Assembly: GCA_036251935.1 (NCBI GenBank) | Contig: CP133967.1 | Span: 2,675,488-2,739,487 of the forward strand | From: Orbaceae bacterium lpD04 | Lineage (GTDB): Bacteria; Pseudomonadota; Gammaproteobacteria; Enterobacterales; Orbaceae | Reading direction: 5' to 3' | DNA length: 64,000 bases | Part shown: positions 33,722-44,066 of the stretch, in pieces | Numbering within the stretch: the stretch's first letter is position 1 | Layout of the letters: every line of letters begins with the position of its first letter | Position numbers and translations under genes: made by a program | Notes under the pieces: generated by a model | What the model was told of the DNA's origin: nothing | Database searches by the model: none | What the model saw: the letters and a program-made list of their open reading frames with translations, nothing else

Positions 33722-34291
33722 ATGATGTCTAATAGCTCAATCCCAAATCCGAAAGTAGATGTTGAACGAGTCAATGAAATCAAAAAAGCAAGCTTCTGGG
33801 TAAGCCAAGTTTTTATTATTATTGCAACGGTATTAGGTGTTTACCTCGCAGCAAGCCAAGGTTATAAACAGGCTGTCCAATTTGAAAATATGAAAAGTTA
33901 TAAAGAGAGTTATTACCTACAAAAATCATTACAATATGAGCTACAAGATAATATCGCACTATTAAAAACATATATGAGTAAACTACAAAATTCCAATTAT
34001 TACGGCGCCCGTAATGAACCACTCAATTTTTATAACTTAGTTTGGGATAATATGAAGTTTTCTAGTGCAACGTTAGCAACGCCACCAGAATTTTTACGAC
34101 AAGCACAGGGATTTTATCGCAATGTTGCCAAATTGCATGACAGCATTGCAAAAAGTGATATATCGGTTGATAACGGACTTAAGCAGCTACGGATCGAAAT
34201 TGATTTAGTTGAACAAGACTTAATTCCTGGACTGGAAAAAAGTACACAAACCATTAAGCAAGAGCTTAGTGGCACCGATGTGATTTTATAA
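33722..34291 (+). CDS. Unknown single-pass membrane protein
   Basis: 189 residues (a Met two codons in is also possible). AAGGAAAAAC precedes the ATG. After about 23 cytoplasmic residues comes one hydrophobic helix (about 24-46). The remainder is helical and largely hydrophilic, probably periplasmic, and includes YELQDNIALLKTYMSKLQ, which looks coiled-coil-like. No family is recognised. It is preceded by divergent ffh and followed 285 bases later by a DUF3261 lipoprotein gene on the same strand. Confidence 0.65.
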   Translation: MMSNSSIPNPKVDVERVNEIKKASFWVSQVFIIIATVLGVYLAASQGYKQAVQFENMKSYKESYYLQKSLQYELQDNIALLKTYMSKLQNSNYYGARNEPLNFYNLVWDNMKFSSATLATPPEFLRQAQGFYRNVAKLHDSIAKSDISVDNGLKQLRIEIDLVEQDLIPGLEKSTQTIKQELSGTDVIL

Positions 34292-34576
34292 TCATCAAAT
34301 TTTAATTAATATATGCTCATTTACACTAATTACTGTTTAACTGGGCATTGATTATCACTTATTTTTGAGTGATCATAACCTTTACCAACAAAGTGCTTTA
34401 TTTTCAAGTGTCGATAATGGCACTAACTGCATCACTCTCTTTTGACTTGTTAATACATAATCATACAAATGCAATAGTGAGTTTGGTTTCGTGTTAATAG
34501 GTAAAATTACGACTATTTCCTATTTTAACCATTAGCCTTAAAAACCGCAGAACAAACAATAATCAGGTATAACTGC

Positions 34577-35152
34577 ATGAAACCATATTTATATTTATTC
34601 ATTAGTTTTTTAGCTATATTCCTCTCCGCTTGCTCAAACAAACCAACACAAGCAACAGAAGCATGGCTAACTAAAGAAACTAAGATAAATTTACCTAGCC
34701 CCCATTTAGAAAAACCCTATCATGATAAGCAACTTTTAACGTTTAACTATAATGATCAACAAAAATCATTAATTACCTTAATTGATGCTGATACTAATGC
34801 AATAACCGTCACGGGGTTATCGACACTTGGCATAAGACTATTTAATATTGAATATAGCGGTAACACCATTATTACAGAACAAAATACCGTTATAAAAGAG
34901 ATCCCCTCTGCAGAGCAAATCCTTTCAGATATTATGTTAAGCATTTTACCCATAGAATCTTGGCGGGTTAATTTACCCAAAAGTTGGCAATTAGTGGATA
35001 ATAATTTAAATCGACAATTGATTAATGATAAGGGAGAAATTATTATCGATATTCGCTATCAGCAGCAGCCATCATCACAAAAGATACGCAGACCAACCAA
35101 TATTAAGCATAACGGCTTTAATTATCAAATTGCGATCGAAGGTATAGAGTAA
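34577..35152 (+). CDS. DUF3261-type outer-membrane lipoprotein
   Basis: 191 residues. Signal peptide with lipobox LSAC. The mature part shows LTFNYNDQQKSLITLIDADTN, VTGLSTLGIRLFNIEY and ILPIESWRVNLP, a pattern I associate with DUF3261 lipoproteins. These are often found in aryl-polyene or glycolipid export clusters beside LolA-like proteins. No such cluster is here, so the function is unknown. It converges on tssE, with a short AGGAGC/GCTCCT hairpin (35202-35218) between. Confidence 0.6.
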   Translation: MKPYLYLFISFLAIFLSACSNKPTQATEAWLTKETKINLPSPHLEKPYHDKQLLTFNYNDQQKSLITLIDADTNAITVTGLSTLGIRLFNIEYSGNTIITEQNTVIKEIPSAEQILSDIMLSILPIESWRVNLPKSWQLVDNNLNRQLINDKGEIIIDIRYQQQPSSQKIRRPTNIKHNGFNYQIAIEGIE

Positions 35153-35236
35153 AGAATGCTTACTACTTACGACGACTTATCTGAAAATCATGATCTTTAA
35201 CAGGAGCTAACTGCTCCTTATATGAGTAAAGTTATT

Positions 35237-35659
35237 TTACAATCTCTGCCTTTTATGGCTAAAATCGAGCTGCGCCTTACCGTCAGGCATAAAATAGGTA
35301 CCATACTTAACCAAGCCACCTTCTTTAAAATGACAAGTGAGTTCATAACTTAGTACCATAGTGTCATTATTTTCTTGTAGCTCAATATCAACCGATGCTA
35401 GGCGAGGTTCATATTTTAATAGCGTCGTTTGCATCGCGCGCATTAATCCATAAGCCGATGTGGGTAATGCTTGATAAATATTTGACATATCAGGTAAACC
35501 ATAGTCAGGCAGATGCTTAATAGCGCCCGCCCTGCTATTTAAAATGCGACCAATATTATCTTTAACACTAATAATCGTTTGCATCTTATCATCAGCATCA
35601 CTAACGATTGAACCTGATTCAAAAAAACCAAATAACGTATCATACAATGAAGCGCCCAT
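35237..35659 (-). CDS. tssE: Type VI secretion baseplate protein TssE
   Basis: 140 residues, gp25/TssE family, homologous to the T4 wedge protein gp25. SLYDTLFGFF at the start, IGRILNSRAGAIKHLPDYGLPD and LLKYEPRLASVDIEL are typical; EPRL is the core motif needed for sheath polymerisation on the baseplate. Last gene of the T6SS operon, 3 bases after tssJ. Confidence 0.92.
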   Translation of the reverse strand: MGASLYDTLFGFFESGSIVSDADDKMQTIISVKDNIGRILNSRAGAIKHLPDYGLPDMSNIYQALPTSAYGLMRAMQTTLLKYEPRLASVDIELQENNDTMVLSYELTCHFKEGGLVKYGTYFMPDGKAQLDFSHKRQRL

Positions 35660-35662
35660 CGC

Positions 35663-36181
35663 TTAATCCTCAGCAACAAGTTCAAGCGCAAATTTATTCG
35701 CAATAATTTCGCGAGGCCTATTAATATTTAAATCTCTACGTTTTAATAAAATGCGCCAGTTATTTTGTTTTAAATCGGGCTCTTTAAATAGCGCCATAAT
35801 ACCGACATAATCAGCATCTTTATCAAATGGTGTATCGACAGATAAAGAAGTATTTGGCTTTAAAACAATCTCTTTTGTGGCAAGTAAAGAATCACCTAAT
35901 GTCTCTTGATCATTACTCACTAATAACGGATATGTAGCTGATTCAAATGACTTGGCATCTTTTAACTGATACATGCGGATAACAACAGGTGATGAGCGAC
36001 CTTTATCATCGGTATTAAGCTCGGCACGCGCGGTATAATCAAGATGTAAAGTACGCACATCCCATACAAAAATAGCTTTTGCAACGCCAGCGGTTCCTTC
36101 AGAAACTGACTGAGCAGCGCCACAACCGGTTAATGCAAATACACTAAGTAGTGCAGCGACGATCATGATTCGTTTTTTCAT
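35663..36181 (-). CDS. tssJ: Type VI secretion lipoprotein TssJ
   Basis: 172 residues with a signal peptide and lipobox LTGC, then a beta-sandwich TssJ domain. It anchors the TssM periplasmic domain to the outer membrane. Visible family features are VVIRMYQLKDAKSFESATY and the late GIMALFKEPDLKQNNWR. It lies between tssG and tssE. Confidence 0.92.
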   Translation of the reverse strand: MKKRIMIVAALLSVFALTGCGAAQSVSEGTAGVAKAIFVWDVRTLHLDYTARAELNTDDKGRSSPVVIRMYQLKDAKSFESATYPLLVSNDQETLGDSLLATKEIVLKPNTSLSVDTPFDKDADYVGIMALFKEPDLKQNNWRILLKRRDLNINRPREIIANKFALELVAED

Positions 36182-36256
36182 CTTATTTCCTTATTAATAT
36201 ATTCGTTATAATTTTGTTGTAACGCCCAATTATAGTGAAAAATAACTAAACTATAT

Positions 36257-37279
36257 TTAAGCTGCAATCCCACGATAACGGCCTAAATTGACTATCACAT
36301 CATTGGTTGACTCATCTGCATTACAGATTAATGACGCCGTTTGACCTAATCGTGCACCTTTTGATGAAAGCTGCGTTTTAGGTAAAAAACGAGCCGCTAG
36401 GTGCAAATCAAGCTGCGCATCAACTTGATAGCCCAAATAAGCACGCAATAACGTCATAATATCATTATGGAGCTCGCCATCAGGTAATAGCTTATCAATT
36501 AGCGTATTATCGCGTGGCTTTATTTTAACTAATACTGTTTGATTACATTCTAAAAACTGCTTACCTAATATCGCCGAGTTACCAAGCGTAATTCCGCCTT
36601 GACCAAGCTTCGCTGGCTGTGGAACATTCATACGCACAGGATAAAACTCATCAACCTCAACATCACAATTAGGTACTAATACTTTAATTACACCAACAAT
36701 CCCCTCAGCGGTGCGAGTATGCTGGGTAACGAGGCCAAGCAATGCTAAAAAGCGCGATACTGGTGTACCGATTTGTTCGCTCGTTCCTTTGATCCCAAGC
36801 CCCGTTAAGCCAAGCAAACATTGCGAAACAGGATCAGTACCACCGCGCATAAAGCTTGCTGGATAATGGTGCTTTAGCCAAATACGATAAAACTGAGTAA
36901 TAATTCGATGGTTAAAAATATCAAGAAAATCAACCATCGCCTCATAACCATCTTTACGCTTAACAATATCATCAAGTAAAATGGGCGGTAAAACCGAATC
37001 AACACCATATAAACCCAAAAAACGAGTTCGCACAGTAACTGGCCGATTTAAATAGGGTTCTCGCTCAATACATTTTAATTCACCAGCAGGAAAGCTCATC
37101 TCTGCCGATGGCGCAAAACGAAGCGGATCATTAACTGGCGATTCACTCGTTCCGAGTTTTAATTCGGTATCGGTCATTTGCTCGAGCAGCTGACAAAAAC
37201 GATAAAAGTTCATTTTTGGCAGCTTGGCTTCAAGCTCCTGCATTAAAGGGCTGGTCGTGATGTCTTGCTGCGATCCCAT
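36257..37279 (-). CDS. tssG: Type VI secretion baseplate protein TssG
   Basis: 340 residues, TssG/ImpH/VasB family. With TssF and TssK it forms the baseplate wedge. FYRFCQLLEQ, PLRFAPSAEMSFP, DIFNHRIITQFYRIWLKH and FLALLGLVTQHTRTAEGI are characteristic. The first Met (37279) gives a 37-base overlap with tssF. A second Met at 37243 would give a TAATG junction, but the upstream AGGG and homology of the N-terminus favour 37279. Confidence 0.93.
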   Translation of the reverse strand: MGSQQDITTSPLMQELEAKLPKMNFYRFCQLLEQMTDTELKLGTSESPVNDPLRFAPSAEMSFPAGELKCIEREPYLNRPVTVRTRFLGLYGVDSVLPPILLDDIVKRKDGYEAMVDFLDIFNHRIITQFYRIWLKHHYPASFMRGGTDPVSQCLLGLTGLGIKGTSEQIGTPVSRFLALLGLVTQHTRTAEGIVGVIKVLVPNCDVEVDEFYPVRMNVPQPAKLGQGGITLGNSAILGKQFLECNQTVLVKIKPRDNTLIDKLLPDGELHNDIMTLLRAYLGYQVDAQLDLHLAARFLPKTQLSSKGARLGQTASLICNADESTNDVIVNLGRYRGIAA

Positions 37280-39006
37280 GTTATTTTTTTCCCTGTTGGT
37301 AAAATGACTAACACTAGCTGCGTGAATAAATTAACATCAGCATATAATGCAAAAAACTGATGCAATAATTCACCAAATAACATCACATCCCCTTCGCCGG
37401 TAAATTGATAACTATTGAGTGTTACCTCAATTTCAACCCCACGCTGTAGCATTCCTTGCTCAATGCGTTTTATCATGCGATGCGAAACCTCAACAATGCC
37501 CTCTAAACGGCGGCGATTGAGTTCGTTATCAGTCCAATCATATAGCGCCAAAGTACCGCGTAAAACTTCTGCATTCATTAGCGACAAATAATTAGGTGCT
37601 AAATGAGATAACACTCGCCAATGAAAACGATCTTCTGTTGGCGGATAGCATGGCTGGGTTAACGCCGATAAATTTTTCACGCTGGCAATATTTGCCTGAG
37701 CACTCGATAACTGATTAATCCGTGCATTACGTAGCGATTTACGCGGCAACATACCATTGGTACCTGTCACCCTTAATGATAGTGTTTCGCTCTCTAAATT
37801 TTGATTTTTATCCCACACTTTACCGCCTAAAATCAGCCAAGTATCGTGTAAGCCCGATGCACCTTTACGAACCCTCGTGTGGTAATAACGCTCAGGCGCA
37901 TCATGACGTAACATTCCGCCACGATGTTTAAAACTGGTAAAGGGAACGTAACTATAACGGCCATTGCGCGTTATCGCTTCAACGTTTTCAATCGAATAAA
38001 TTTCAACATGACCATCTTGGCGCAATAACGGCCTAAGTAAATACTCACTTTCTAATTGATTAACAACCACTGGATCGGCTTCTAAATCAAATAAGTTAAT
38101 TACTGGCGAACAGTGTAAGCAGATGTTGTTATGGTCAAATGGCATATCACTTGGCCAGCTCTCTTTTAGCACTAGCTCAATATCAATATAGCGGCAATGC
38201 TCAGGAACTTGTCTAATATCAAGGCCATTTAGATCAACAAACATAAATTTTTCGCGGAACGTAAAATATTCAAGCAATAATTGGTAACCGGCGAATGCAT
38301 TGTCTGGTTTAAGCCATAAACGTTCATCAGGCCCAAACCCAACGGGGGTAATAGTCCCATTAAATCGTTGGCGACTTTGCGCATCAGTTGAATAACGCAA
38401 ATGCATTGAGGCAACTTGATGAGTTAATGCATAATGTAAACTACTGGCAATTGGTGCATCGGCATTAAGATATAAACGTAACGATGATAAATCAAACTGC
38501 TCAAAATCAGCAAGCTCACTAAAGCTCAAACGTAAGGTAATAATACTACGGCCATCACTGCCGATATTTAATCGCGCTTGCGTTATTTCAATTGGCCTTA
38601 GCGTCACATCTTGCGTAGTTCGGTACTTACAGTGAGTGCTTGCAGCGCCAATCGCCTCGGTTTGCATCATAAGGCCAGCTGGCACAACTTCTTGACGTGA
38701 TAACGTCATATAATCGGGATTTAATTGTGTGATTGATAATGACGGAATTAAGCGCAGGTAATGTGGCCACAATAAAGTGACTAAGCTTTCGGTTAATTCA
38801 GGTAAATCATCATCAATTTTTTGTCGAAGTCGCCCCATTAAAAAAGCAAATCCTTCAAATAAGCGCTCGACATAAGGATCACGATCGCCAACACGGTCTA
38901 AATTAAGTTGGCTTGCTCTATCAGGATGAACCTTGGCAAACTCTTTACCTGCTTCACGTAGGTAACGCATTTCTGATTCGTAATAGCGTTGGATTAAATC
39001 GTCCAT
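37243..39006 (-). CDS. tssF: Type VI secretion baseplate protein TssF
   Basis: 587 residues, TssF/ImpG/VasA family, full length. YYESEMRYLREAGKEFAKVHP, DPYVERLFEGFAFLMGRLRQKIDDDLPELTESL and LWPHYLRLIPS are the classical N-terminal signature. It is the central wedge component. It lies between tssA and tssG in the leftward operon. Confidence 0.95.
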   Translation of the reverse strand: MDDLIQRYYESEMRYLREAGKEFAKVHPDRASQLNLDRVGDRDPYVERLFEGFAFLMGRLRQKIDDDLPELTESLVTLLWPHYLRLIPSLSITQLNPDYMTLSRQEVVPAGLMMQTEAIGAASTHCKYRTTQDVTLRPIEITQARLNIGSDGRSIITLRLSFSELADFEQFDLSSLRLYLNADAPIASSLHYALTHQVASMHLRYSTDAQSRQRFNGTITPVGFGPDERLWLKPDNAFAGYQLLLEYFTFREKFMFVDLNGLDIRQVPEHCRYIDIELVLKESWPSDMPFDHNNICLHCSPVINLFDLEADPVVVNQLESEYLLRPLLRQDGHVEIYSIENVEAITRNGRYSYVPFTSFKHRGGMLRHDAPERYYHTRVRKGASGLHDTWLILGGKVWDKNQNLESETLSLRVTGTNGMLPRKSLRNARINQLSSAQANIASVKNLSALTQPCYPPTEDRFHWRVLSHLAPNYLSLMNAEVLRGTLALYDWTDNELNRRRLEGIVEVSHRMIKRIEQGMLQRGVEIEVTLNSYQFTGEGDVMLFGELLHQFFALYADVNLFTQLVLVILPTGKKITWDRSKTSRPAL

Positions 39007-39051
39007 TATCAGTCTCTATTATTATTCATTTTATTATAGGCAATAAGCGTA

Positions 39052-40659
39052 TCAAATTAATGTTAAAGCACGAGCAGGATCAAGCTGAATAAGTTGATGC
39101 TGCAAGCGATCGATATCATCGGCAAGTTGCGCTTTATTTGTCTCTTTTAACTGTGTTTTTTGTTTGAGTAAACGCAGTAACTGCTGCTTAATATCAAAAA
39201 TTAAGCCCGGCTCCCATGCCTGTAAATTTATACTATCTTGTTGTTCATCTAAACCAATTAATAGCTTTAAAGCAAGATCGGTTTTACCACTTTGCTCCGC
39301 AATTCTTGCCTGGGTGTATTGCAGCAGATACCGCTGCTTAGGCAAACGAATAGCGGGCAAACCTTGCAGCCATAAAAACGCTTTTTCGATCCCTTCGCTA
39401 CTTGCTAAATCAAGGGCTTGCTTTTCGATCTCATTCCAGTCATTTTCCGCAGATATCGCGATAGGCGCAAGTACGGTATCTTCATCTAGGTGATGGATCG
39501 TTGCCGTTGTTGCAATCCACTGTAGCGTATCGTCATCGGCAAACGGCGTACCGTTATCAAATGCTAAGCGCTCAATTCCTTTTAATCGCTCTAGCACTAA
39601 GCCAATATCGGTTAAATAAATTTCAGCCCAACTTTGGTAAGGTTCACCCATTTTTTGTAACGCAAGTACGGCTGCGCGCTGCAAATCAAACCAAAAATGG
39701 TTAGCATTTTCCATAAAAGCAGCTTCAACGCGTTCAAATAACTCATGCCACTGCTGCTGAATAATTAGGCGACTAATATTTTGTCTTAGCTCAGCGCGCG
39801 GCGCGGGTAAACGAGTTCGCCCTCGATTATCAACTGGCGGTAGATGGCTAACGGTATCCCAGCGCAGTGCGCGTAAAAAGCGGCCAGCGGCTAAATAACC
39901 ATCGGGTTTTTCACGTAAAAAAGCAGCCATTCGCCGCGCTTGGTCGAGTAAATCACGTTGCGAGCGGATAGCGGCATCTTCAACTTTCTTGTGCTCATCG
40001 TTATGGTAAGTGGCTTCGGTTGCGACTTGCGGCTTCTCTGCATTTTGACTTTTTATCGGCTGCTTCAAACCCGTTGCAAAAAAACGAATTAAGCCATCAA
40101 GATCGGGGATTTGTGCAGCTTGGTTTGGATCATCACTGGCAAATAAATTTTTATTGCAGTGATCAATTAAATTTAATGCAGCAATAATACGCGATAAACT
40201 CTCTTGATCGATCGGTTGTAACTTGTTAAGCGCATCAGTAAATTTTGCATTTGCTAACCATTCGATCGCATTTTTACGAATATGACCACGCGATGGATAC
40301 AGTGACGTTCCATATTTTTCAAGTAAACCGGCAAGTAGTTCTAAACCATCAGCAAAACCCGCTGCACCATCGACTTGTAAACGCGCTAAGCTGTAATAAG
40401 TGGCAACGCGCACATCCTTACTTTGTTCTTTAAGGATTGTTTCACTGGTATTAATGATTAACGGATAATCAACGCCCGATAATTTTGCTACTTCTTCTTT
40501 GATTTCTTGGAACGTATCATGATAGGTAAGATCTTCACCCACTGGTTTTTCTGGGCTAATTGGCGCCAGCCAATCTGCCCAGTTATTATCTAAACGCGTA
40601 CGAATTGTTTCTTGTGGATCTTGTTTACTAAAAAATAGACTCAATAATTGACTGAGCAT
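39052..40659 (-). CDS. tssA: Type VI secretion protein TssA (VasJ type)
   Basis: 535 residues. An ImpA-like N-terminal domain (about 25-140) with PVGEDLTYHDTFQEIKEEVAKLSG and a DVRVATYYSLARL segment is followed by a long helical region. TssA proteins prime sheath assembly or cap the distal tail end. The long form resembles VasJ of Vibrio. Its stop is about 45 bases before the tssF start and it begins 17 bases after tssM. Confidence 0.88.
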   Translation of the reverse strand: MLSQLLSLFFSKQDPQETIRTRLDNNWADWLAPISPEKPVGEDLTYHDTFQEIKEEVAKLSGVDYPLIINTSETILKEQSKDVRVATYYSLARLQVDGAAGFADGLELLAGLLEKYGTSLYPSRGHIRKNAIEWLANAKFTDALNKLQPIDQESLSRIIAALNLIDHCNKNLFASDDPNQAAQIPDLDGLIRFFATGLKQPIKSQNAEKPQVATEATYHNDEHKKVEDAAIRSQRDLLDQARRMAAFLREKPDGYLAAGRFLRALRWDTVSHLPPVDNRGRTRLPAPRAELRQNISRLIIQQQWHELFERVEAAFMENANHFWFDLQRAAVLALQKMGEPYQSWAEIYLTDIGLVLERLKGIERLAFDNGTPFADDDTLQWIATTATIHHLDEDTVLAPIAISAENDWNEIEKQALDLASSEGIEKAFLWLQGLPAIRLPKQRYLLQYTQARIAEQSGKTDLALKLLIGLDEQQDSINLQAWEPGLIFDIKQQLLRLLKQKTQLKETNKAQLADDIDRLQHQLIQLDPARALTLI

Positions 40660-40676
40660 TGCTTATCCTATCGTAT

Positions 40677-43600
40677 TTATAGTTTATGACCTAAACTGCT
40701 TCCAGTGTCTGATTTACTGACATCGAAAACCTTTTTAGGTAATGCAAATTGGCGTAATTTAAGTAGCGCAAGTGGCCCATCACCCGACTGAGTACGTAAA
40801 ATATATTTTAGTTCATGATCACCCGATACATTCCATAATAATTCGTATCGGCTTGAATCGATTTGCTTCACAGAAGCTGACTCTAAAAGTCGCAGCCAAG
40901 CCCAATCGCCAAAAGAGTATTGATAAAGCTGTAAACTTGATTGATCGCCACTATAGCTTAATTGCGCATAAGGTGAGTAACCATCGCCCGGCCAATTAAA
41001 GCGCTGCCAAACTGACATTTGGTTAAAATAATCCAGTTTTTGCTTATTAATAATTAACTCACTACGTGCAACGTTATAGCCACTTCGCGCCATCAAATCA
41101 AACGCTACTTGTGCATCACCACTTCTAAAAAGCTGAGCTGAAAGCGAGTTAAAGAGTTCTAATGCATCAATAAACTGTGGTGAAAATGTCAGCCCTTGCG
41201 CATTGACAGGATTAATAATCCATTTACCGCCTTGTTTTTCAAGTATACCGCCAAGCTCAGTGCTAATAAACTGGTCGATAATACCAGCATCTGGACGTAA
41301 AAATCTGGCTAATTCGGCAAATGAAGCATCACTCTCTGAATCTTTGAATGGATAACGACCTGCAAATGATTTTTCCCATTCATAAGCAATTTGGTTTTGC
41401 CAAGTATCATTAAAACTTCTAGCAGCTGGCGTTAAGATAACTTGCCATGCTTGCTCAAGAGGCTGTTTAAATAGGCTATAGCCAAGTCCCGACCACTCCT
41501 CACCAAGATTTGCGGCAATTAAATTACCATAATCACGGGTTTCGGTTAAATCAACAGATGTGCCTTGGAATACACTTTTTGCTAACTGTTTTGCCATTGC
41601 CTGAGGATTTGCACTGCTCGTAATATTTTGCAGTTTTAACCTTACTTGCGTAACACGCAGTAAATAGGTTTGTAAGCTCAAATCGTTGCTATTATTGCTA
41701 GCATTCATCAAATTCAGCAAAGGGCCAAATGTTGGCGTTAATGGCCCTGAAGCCTCAACTTTAGTGTTTAAGCTTGCTGGGTTCTTATCTTTAATTAGCT
41801 CTTGCGCCGAGCGGATTAAATTATCAGAGATCCCACCGCCGCTATACGCAACCTCAGCTTGATACTTAACGGCGTTCATTAGGGCAAGTAACGGTGATTG
41901 ACGCACATCTGACATTAGCGTTAACTGCTCAATGACATCAGCAACATTATCGGCTTGTCGCCACTGAATATTATTTAAAAACAGTAACCAAGCCGCGCTA
42001 TAATCACTAAAATAGCGTTCAGTTAAACGTTGACGTAACGCATCAGGTGAAACCGAGCTCGTTACCGATGATGAACCATCGCTAAGCACCCAGTCAATTT
42101 GTTCTTGCCTTGATTTAGCGGCGCTTGCTATCTCGCTTTTAACGACATCATCCCAAGCTTTACGGGTAAATACGCCTGGAACTTCATCGACCGAATTAAA
42201 TAATGTCCGACTATCAATATCACCTAATAGCTTAACTAAAGTCATACTAGAATAGTTTTGCCCAGCACGCTGTAAAATCGCTTGATAAATGGTATTTTCA
42301 GCATTTTTAACCCCAATTTGGTTGATTAAAATTTGCCGAACATCTTTTACTAACGAATCAGAGCCAGCTTTAGCCCAGCTAGGGTGATCAATTAAACTCT
42401 TACTCCAAAACATGACAAGTTCAGGCATCAATTTTTGCCATTCACCAGCGCTGATATTATCAGGTGCTCGCCACATCTTACTGGCAAATTCGCCTAAATA
42501 CTTAGGATCAGTTTTATCAGGCCGAATTAACATTAAATAAGATTTTAAAACTTGATGACCATTATTAACTAAACTTACCCGATTAGGATCAGCCGGCGAC
42601 ATACTCGTTAACTGATTTAAATAATGAGTTTGCCAGTTAAAAAACGGCTGAGCTATATTGATATCATTAGCCGTTAAATAGTGCGGCCAGAGCGCTTCAA
42701 GTAATGAGTTATTATGGCTAAGGCCAAAACGATAGCTAAATGGCACTCCATCATGCTGGCGATAAATCAATTGTTCAAGTTGTAATTGCAGTGCATATTG
42801 CGCTTGTAGCTTGTCGGCATAAGAAGCCTTATTTTGACTTTGCTCTAACTGATTAACCAGCTCACTGCTATGGTTAATGAGCGCACGGTTATTATAATAA
42901 GAACTTAATATACCAACGCTGGTAATTAGCATAATGGCAATCACGGCTAACCAACATAACGTTCCCCAAGCAATGCCCTCGCATCGACCGGGTTGCGACT
43001 TAGTATCAAGGGCGATGGTTTGCCACGTCGGACTACTGGCTAAATTATGTTCAGGTAGATAAAACCGCTCATCAGCACTAACCTCATTAGATGCCAAAGG
43101 ACTAAATAATAGTGCACGCGGCGCAAGTGCTTTAGGCAAAGAGAACCACTTCGCTAACCACTGCTTGATTAAATTTTTATCACGTAGTTGTAAATTTTGA
43201 CTTAATTGCAGTAAAAAGGCATAACGGTTATCTTTAGTAACCTGCTGGCTACCAAGTTCGCAGCATTTATCGGCTAACTGCTCGATAAGAGGCTCAACAT
43301 TATTTAGGGTTGTTATATTTAATTTATCAAATAATAACCCAACACCTTGCTCTGTTCGCCCTGCTTGTGACCAAGTACCATCTTGAGTGCTAACTAAGTA
43401 AATGGGTGGCTGCCAACCAAGCAGTTTATTACGCGCCTTAATTTGCATAATACTTTTTTCAAGTAATGCCTGCTGACTACGGTTTAATGTTAAGTAATTG
43501 CTTGGTAATAACCAAATAATCGCATCAAGCGGTTTACGACGTAATAAGACAATACGGCCAAAGGCTTTTCTTAATGCGATAAGCCAACCGTTATTTAGCT

Positions 43601-44063
43601 CGTCTTGGCAATCGCCGCCATATACCATTAAGGTATTGTCAGTCACTTGCCAGTGCTCAGTCGTTAAATTCGGCATCAATTTTTCAGTGTCTGAGCTAGC
43701 GCCTAAAACTAAGCATTTCGTTACACGGCGACGCCAGAAGAAACCATAGCGTAAAAGTAATGATTTTTTTATCGTAATAAATTCGGCAAAAGGTATCGGC
43801 TTAACTAATTTCTTTTTCTCGGCAGGATTGAGTGATTCTTTAGTCGCTTTATCTTTAGCCCAAATTTTACGGCTATTGGTTATAATAATTGGGGTAAGCA
43901 ATAATGCGAGCAGTAACAACATGCCTTGTAGCCAAATTGCTATTTTTTGCCCTAAGGAACTGTAACCTAACGTTTCGCCCCAAATAAAGAGAATGCCAGC
44001 AAAAAGTAGAGCACAAAGCAGGACAATAAATACTAGTCCTAAAATTTTCCATTTATTCTTCAT
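40677..44063 (-). CDS. tssM: Type VI secretion membrane-complex protein TssM (IcmF)
   Basis: 1,128 residues. Two N-terminal helices (about 9-29 and 42-62), a cytoplasmic domain, a third helix near 370-395 and a long periplasmic part ending in the TssJ-binding region. IRPDKTDPKYLGEF-like and FNWPGDGYSPYAQLSYSG segments fit IcmF. The place of Walker A in the cytoplasmic domain reads VLGASSDTEKL (about 119-129) and lacks the GKT residues, so nucleotide binding is doubtful. TssL, its usual partner, is not encoded nearby. Confidence 0.92.
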   Translation of the reverse strand: MKNKWKILGLVFIVLLCALLFAGILFIWGETLGYSSLGQKIAIWLQGMLLLLALLLTPIIITNSRKIWAKDKATKESLNPAEKKKLVKPIPFAEFITIKKSLLLRYGFFWRRRVTKCLVLGASSDTEKLMPNLTTEHWQVTDNTLMVYGGDCQDELNNGWLIALRKAFGRIVLLRRKPLDAIIWLLPSNYLTLNRSQQALLEKSIMQIKARNKLLGWQPPIYLVSTQDGTWSQAGRTEQGVGLLFDKLNITTLNNVEPLIEQLADKCCELGSQQVTKDNRYAFLLQLSQNLQLRDKNLIKQWLAKWFSLPKALAPRALLFSPLASNEVSADERFYLPEHNLASSPTWQTIALDTKSQPGRCEGIAWGTLCWLAVIAIMLITSVGILSSYYNNRALINHSSELVNQLEQSQNKASYADKLQAQYALQLQLEQLIYRQHDGVPFSYRFGLSHNNSLLEALWPHYLTANDINIAQPFFNWQTHYLNQLTSMSPADPNRVSLVNNGHQVLKSYLMLIRPDKTDPKYLGEFASKMWRAPDNISAGEWQKLMPELVMFWSKSLIDHPSWAKAGSDSLVKDVRQILINQIGVKNAENTIYQAILQRAGQNYSSMTLVKLLGDIDSRTLFNSVDEVPGVFTRKAWDDVVKSEIASAAKSRQEQIDWVLSDGSSSVTSSVSPDALRQRLTERYFSDYSAAWLLFLNNIQWRQADNVADVIEQLTLMSDVRQSPLLALMNAVKYQAEVAYSGGGISDNLIRSAQELIKDKNPASLNTKVEASGPLTPTFGPLLNLMNASNNSNDLSLQTYLLRVTQVRLKLQNITSSANPQAMAKQLAKSVFQGTSVDLTETRDYGNLIAANLGEEWSGLGYSLFKQPLEQAWQVILTPAARSFNDTWQNQIAYEWEKSFAGRYPFKDSESDASFAELARFLRPDAGIIDQFISTELGGILEKQGGKWIINPVNAQGLTFSPQFIDALELFNSLSAQLFRSGDAQVAFDLMARSGYNVARSELIINKQKLDYFNQMSVWQRFNWPGDGYSPYAQLSYSGDQSSLQLYQYSFGDWAWLRLLESASVKQIDSSRYELLWNVSGDHELKYILRTQSGDGPLALLKLRQFALPKKVFDVSKSDTGSSLGHKL

Positions 44064-44066
44064 GTT

